64,000 nucleotides of DNA from Winogradskyella aurantia (GTDB taxonomy: Bacteria > Bacteroidota > Bacteroidia > Flavobacteriales > Flavobacteriaceae). The position numbers and the translations under genes are program-made. The stretch spans positions 620,001-684,000 of the forward strand of contig NZ_NGJN01000001.1 in the NCBI RefSeq assembly GCF_002266855.1, written 5' to 3'. The notes under the pieces are model-generated. The model saw only the letters and a list, made by a program, of their open reading frames with translations, had not been told where the DNA came from and searched no databases. Of the stretch, positions 61,602-64,000 are shown in pieces. The stretch's first letter is position 1. Each line of letters opens with the position of its first letter.

Positions 61602-64000
61602 ATGGCTCAAATTAGAATTAATAAAGTATTAAGGGAGTTGAATATCTCATTAGATCGTGCAGTGGATTTTTTAGAATCCAAAGGCATTGAAATTGAGAAA
61701 AGCCCCAATACAAAAATTTCGCAAGAGGTTTATGATACGCTCGCTGATGAATTCCAAACGGATGCAACTAAGCGTGAAAAAGCCCAGGAAGTTAGCGAAG
61801 CTAAACTCAAGGAGAAGGAGGAGCTACGCGAACAGCGCGAACGCGAAATTGAAGAAAAACAAAGTAAGGAAGCTGTAAAAGAATCTGTGGTTAAGGCCAA
61901 AGCAGACCTGAGTGGGCCAAAAACGGTTGGTAAGATTGATTTGGATAAACCAAAGAAAGCTGCGCCAAAGGTAGCAGAGGAACCAAAGGAAATTGCTGAT
62001 AAAAAGGAAACTAAAGAAGAGAAATCCAAAAAACCTAAAAAGGCAGAAGCTAAAAAGAAACCTAAAAAGGTCGAGGAAAAGAAGGAGGAAGAAACTGCAG
62101 AGCCAGCGGAGGAAACTTTAAAAACAAAGTACCAAAAACTTTCAGGTCCTACCTCTACAGGAGAAAAAATAGATTTAACGAAATTTGAAAAGCCTAAGAA
62201 AAAGAAGGAGGATAAACCTAAAAAAGACACTAGTACAAATAAGCGTAAAAGACGCCGTATTAGTAAAGCAGGGGGTGATTCGGGCAAACCCAATTATGAC
62301 AATAGACAACAAAGAGGCAGAGGAAGCGCTAGGTCTAAAGGTGTCAAGGAAGAGCCTAGCGAAGAAGATGTACAAAAACAAATTCGTGAAACGTTAGAAA
62401 AACTTCAAGGGAAGTCAAGCAAAGGTAAAGGAGCCAAGTATCGTAGAGAAAAAAGGGACCAGCACAGAGAACAGTCAGAAAAGGAACTACAGGCAGAAGC
62501 TGCTGAAAGTAAAGTTCTTAAGGTAACTGAGTTTGTAACGGTTAGTGAAGTTGCAACGATGATGGATGTGGGTGTTACAGAGGTTATTTCTGCGTGTATG
62601 TCCTTAGGAATGATGGTAACCATGAATCAAAGATTGGATGCAGAGACCTTATCTATCGTGGCCGAAGAATTTGGTTATGAAGTTGAGTTTGTAACTAGTG
62701 ATTTAGAAGAATCTATTGAAGAGGTTCAGGACGACCCTAAAGATTTAGTGCCTCGTGCACCTATTGTTACAGTGATGGGTCACGTTGACCATGGTAAAAC
62801 CTCCTTATTGGATTATATAAGAGAAGAGAATGTTATCGCAGGAGAATCCGGTGGAATTACCCAGCATATCGGGGCCTACGGCGTAGAATTGTCCAATGGA
62901 CAAAAAATAGCGTTTTTAGATACTCCTGGTCACGAGGCTTTTACGGCAATGCGTGCTAGAGGTGCACAAGTTACCGATATTGCCATAATTGTGGTGGCTG
63001 CGGACGATGCTATAATGCCTCAAACCAAAGAGGCTATCTCCCATGCTCAAGCAGCAGGAGTACCTATTGTTTTCGCTATAAACAAAATAGATAAGCCAGA
63101 CGCTAATCCAGAAAAAGTTAAAGAAGGTTTGGCAAATATGAATCTTCTAGTTGAAGATTGGGGCGGGAAAATACAGTCTCATGATATTTCAGCAAAATTT
63201 GGTACAGGTGTAAAAGAACTGTTAGAGAAAGTTTTGCTTGAAGCAGAATTATTAGAGTTAAAGGCTAATCCAGATAAACCCGCGAGTGGTACTGTTGTTG
63301 AAGCTTATTTGGATAAGGGTAGAGGTTATGTATCAACAATTTTGGTACAAGCAGGAACCCTTAAGGTTGGTGATTATGTGTTGGCCGGTAAGAATAGTGG
63401 TAAAGTCAAAGCCATGCACGATGAGCGAGGTAATGAAATCAAGGAAGCAGGTCCATCTACACCGGTATCTATATTAGGTTTAGACGGTGCACCGCAGGCA
63501 GGAGATAAATTCAACGTGTTTGAAGATGAACGCGAAGCAAAACAAATTGCTACCAAGCGTACCCAATTGCAACGTGAACAATCTGTTAGAACCCAGCGTC
63601 ATATCACACTAGATGAAATTGGTAGGCGTATTGCCCTAGGCGATTTCCAGGAATTAAATATTATTCTCAAAGGTGATGTAGATGGTTCGGTTGAAGCCTT
63701 AACAGATTCTTTCCAGAAGCTATCAACCGAAGAGATTCAGGTAAATATAATTCATAAAGGTGTTGGTGCCATCACAGAAAGTGATGTGTTATTGGCCTCA
63801 GCTTCAGATGCGATTATTGTTGGATTTAATGTAAGGCCTGTAGGTAATGCAAGAGCCATTGCAGATAAGGAAGAAATTGATATAAGAACCTATTCGATTA
63901 TTTATGATGCCATTAATGATCTTAAGGACGCTATGGAAGGTATGTTGTCTCCTGAAGTAAAAGAAGAGGTCACTGGTACAGCTGAGATTAGAGAAACGTT
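61602..64000 (+). CDS. infB: Translation initiation factor IF-2 (3' end outside window)
   Basis: The frame starts at ATG 61602 and is open to the right edge, about 799 codons. Residues 1-55 form the IF2N-type helical domain ([24 protein letters not shown]). A very long Lys/Glu/Arg-rich linker follows (about 60-300), then a second N-domain ([24 protein letters not shown]). The GTPase domain has G1 GHVDHGKT, G2 [11 protein letters not shown]3 [15 protein letters not shown] and G4 NKID. The EF-Tu-like domain II and the beginning of domain III ([16 protein letters not shown]) are included; the initiator-tRNA-binding C-terminal domain is cut off. Confidence 0.97.
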   Translation, partial: MAQIRINKVLRELNISLDRAVDFLESKGIEIEKSPNTKISQEVYDTLADEFQTDATKREKAQEVSEAKLKEKEELREQREREIEEKQSKEAVKESVVKAKADLSGPKTVGKIDLDKPKKAAPKVAEEPKEIADKKETKEEKSKKPKKAEAKKKPKKVEEKKEEETAEPAEETLKTKYQKLSGPTSTGEKIDLTKFEKPKKKKEDKPKKDTSTNKRKRRRISKAGGDSGKPNYDNRQQRGRGSARSKGVKEEPSEEDVQKQIRETLEKLQGKSSKGKGAKYRREKRDQHREQSEKELQAEAAESKVLKVTEFVTVSEVATMMDVGVTEVISACMSLGMMVTMNQRLDAETLSIVAEEFGYEVEFVTSDLEESIEEVQDDPKDLVPRAPIVTVMGHVDHGKTSLLDYIREENVIAGESGGITQHIGAYGVELSNGQKIAFLDTPGHEAFTAMRARGAQVTDIAIIVVAADDAIMPQTKEAISHAQAAGVPIVFAINKIDKPDANPEKVKEGLANMNLLVEDWGGKIQSHDISAKFGTGVKELLEKVLLEAELLELKANPDKPASGTVVEAYLDKGRGYVSTILVQAGTLKVGDYVLAGKNSGKVKAMHDERGNEIKEAGPSTPVSILGLDGAPQAGDKFNVFEDEREAKQIATKRTQLQREQSVRTQRHITLDEIGRRIALGDFQELNIILKGDVDGSVEALTDSFQKLSTEEIQVNIIHKGVGAITESDVLLASASDAIIVGFNVRPVGNARAIADKEEIDIRTYSIIYDAINDLKDAMEGMLSPEVKEEVTGTAEIRET

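Noticed and set aside
61687..62397. Several open frames on both strands over the Lys/Glu-rich part of infB.
   Set aside because: Biased codon composition of the IF-2 linker creates open frames; the infB frame itself runs unbroken from 61602.
1..64000. Search for CRISPR arrays, insertion sequences, prophage, rRNA and integrative element ends at the two tRNA genes.
   Set aside because: No regularly spaced repeats, transposase, integrase or duplicated tRNA 3' ends were seen.

Overview
This AT-rich window looks like chromosomal DNA of a member of the Flavobacteriaceae (Bacteroidetes). The signs are: Bacteroidetes-type promoters (TTTG, about 19 bases, TAnnTTTG) with no clear Shine-Dalgarno sites; a MotA/TolQ/ExbB - small membrane protein - ExbD - ExbD array followed by a PorT-like barrel; DUF6515, DUF2092, DUF5686, DUF502 and DUF2723 proteins; a short NusA; and IF-2 with a very long Lys/Glu-rich N-terminus. 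I see no insertion sequence, prophage, CRISPR array, rRNA or plasmid function. Almost every gene looks intact. A TetR gene (left edge) and infB (right edge) are cut by the window.

Layout. 1-2600: TetR regulator with a promoter-overlapping operator, a polyprenyl diphosphate synthase and two unassigned genes. 2685-6720: odhA-odhB (2-oxoglutarate dehydrogenase E1 and E2). 6750-8315: an unusual small region with a 34-residue membrane peptide, two identical 18-bp palindromes, an orphan LuxR-type response regulator and a retropepsin-like protease. 8358-10318: TatD nuclease, type I asparaginase, tRNA-Ser. 10390-13508: ExbB/ExbD energiser cluster and PorT-like protein. 13503-20902 (minus): PAP2-like membrane protein, sigma-54, AsnRS, RND exporter, DUF5686 barrel. 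20963-25240 (minus): frr, pyrH, tsf, rpsB, rpsI, rplM, with terminators and two candidate ribosomal-protein leader hairpins. 25466-30683 (minus): stress and envelope proteins. 30890-34734 (minus): Sua5 and PolA. 34822-39347: isoaspartyl peptidase, cyanophycinase and cyanophycin synthetase. 39975-41387: aldehyde dehydrogenase. 41410-53977: a compact N-glycan breakdown locus. 54087-58459: cysteine-less thioredoxin-fold protein, polysaccharide deacetylase and DUF2723 membrane protein. 58611-59665: tRNA-Gln and a UspA protein. 59724-64000: rimP-nusA-infB behind a terminator-like leader hairpin.

Two accessory modules make functional sense as units. CphA can make cyanophycin (multi-L-arginyl-poly-L-aspartate), CphB cuts it to beta-Asp-Arg dipeptides and the Ntn-hydrolase splits those: a full nitrogen-storage cycle in three adjacent genes. 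In the glycan locus, alpha-mannosidase (GH92), beta-mannosidase (GH2), beta-hexosaminidase (GH20), glycosylasparaginase and a sugar MFS transporter together cover every linkage of a high-mannose N-glycan down to asparagine, with CutC translationally overlapped with the beta-mannosidase.

The least explained parts are the response regulator / protease / palindrome / micro-peptide region at 6.8-8.3 kb, the rimP leader hairpin with its overlapping 40-codon frame, and the rplM and rpsB leader hairpins.
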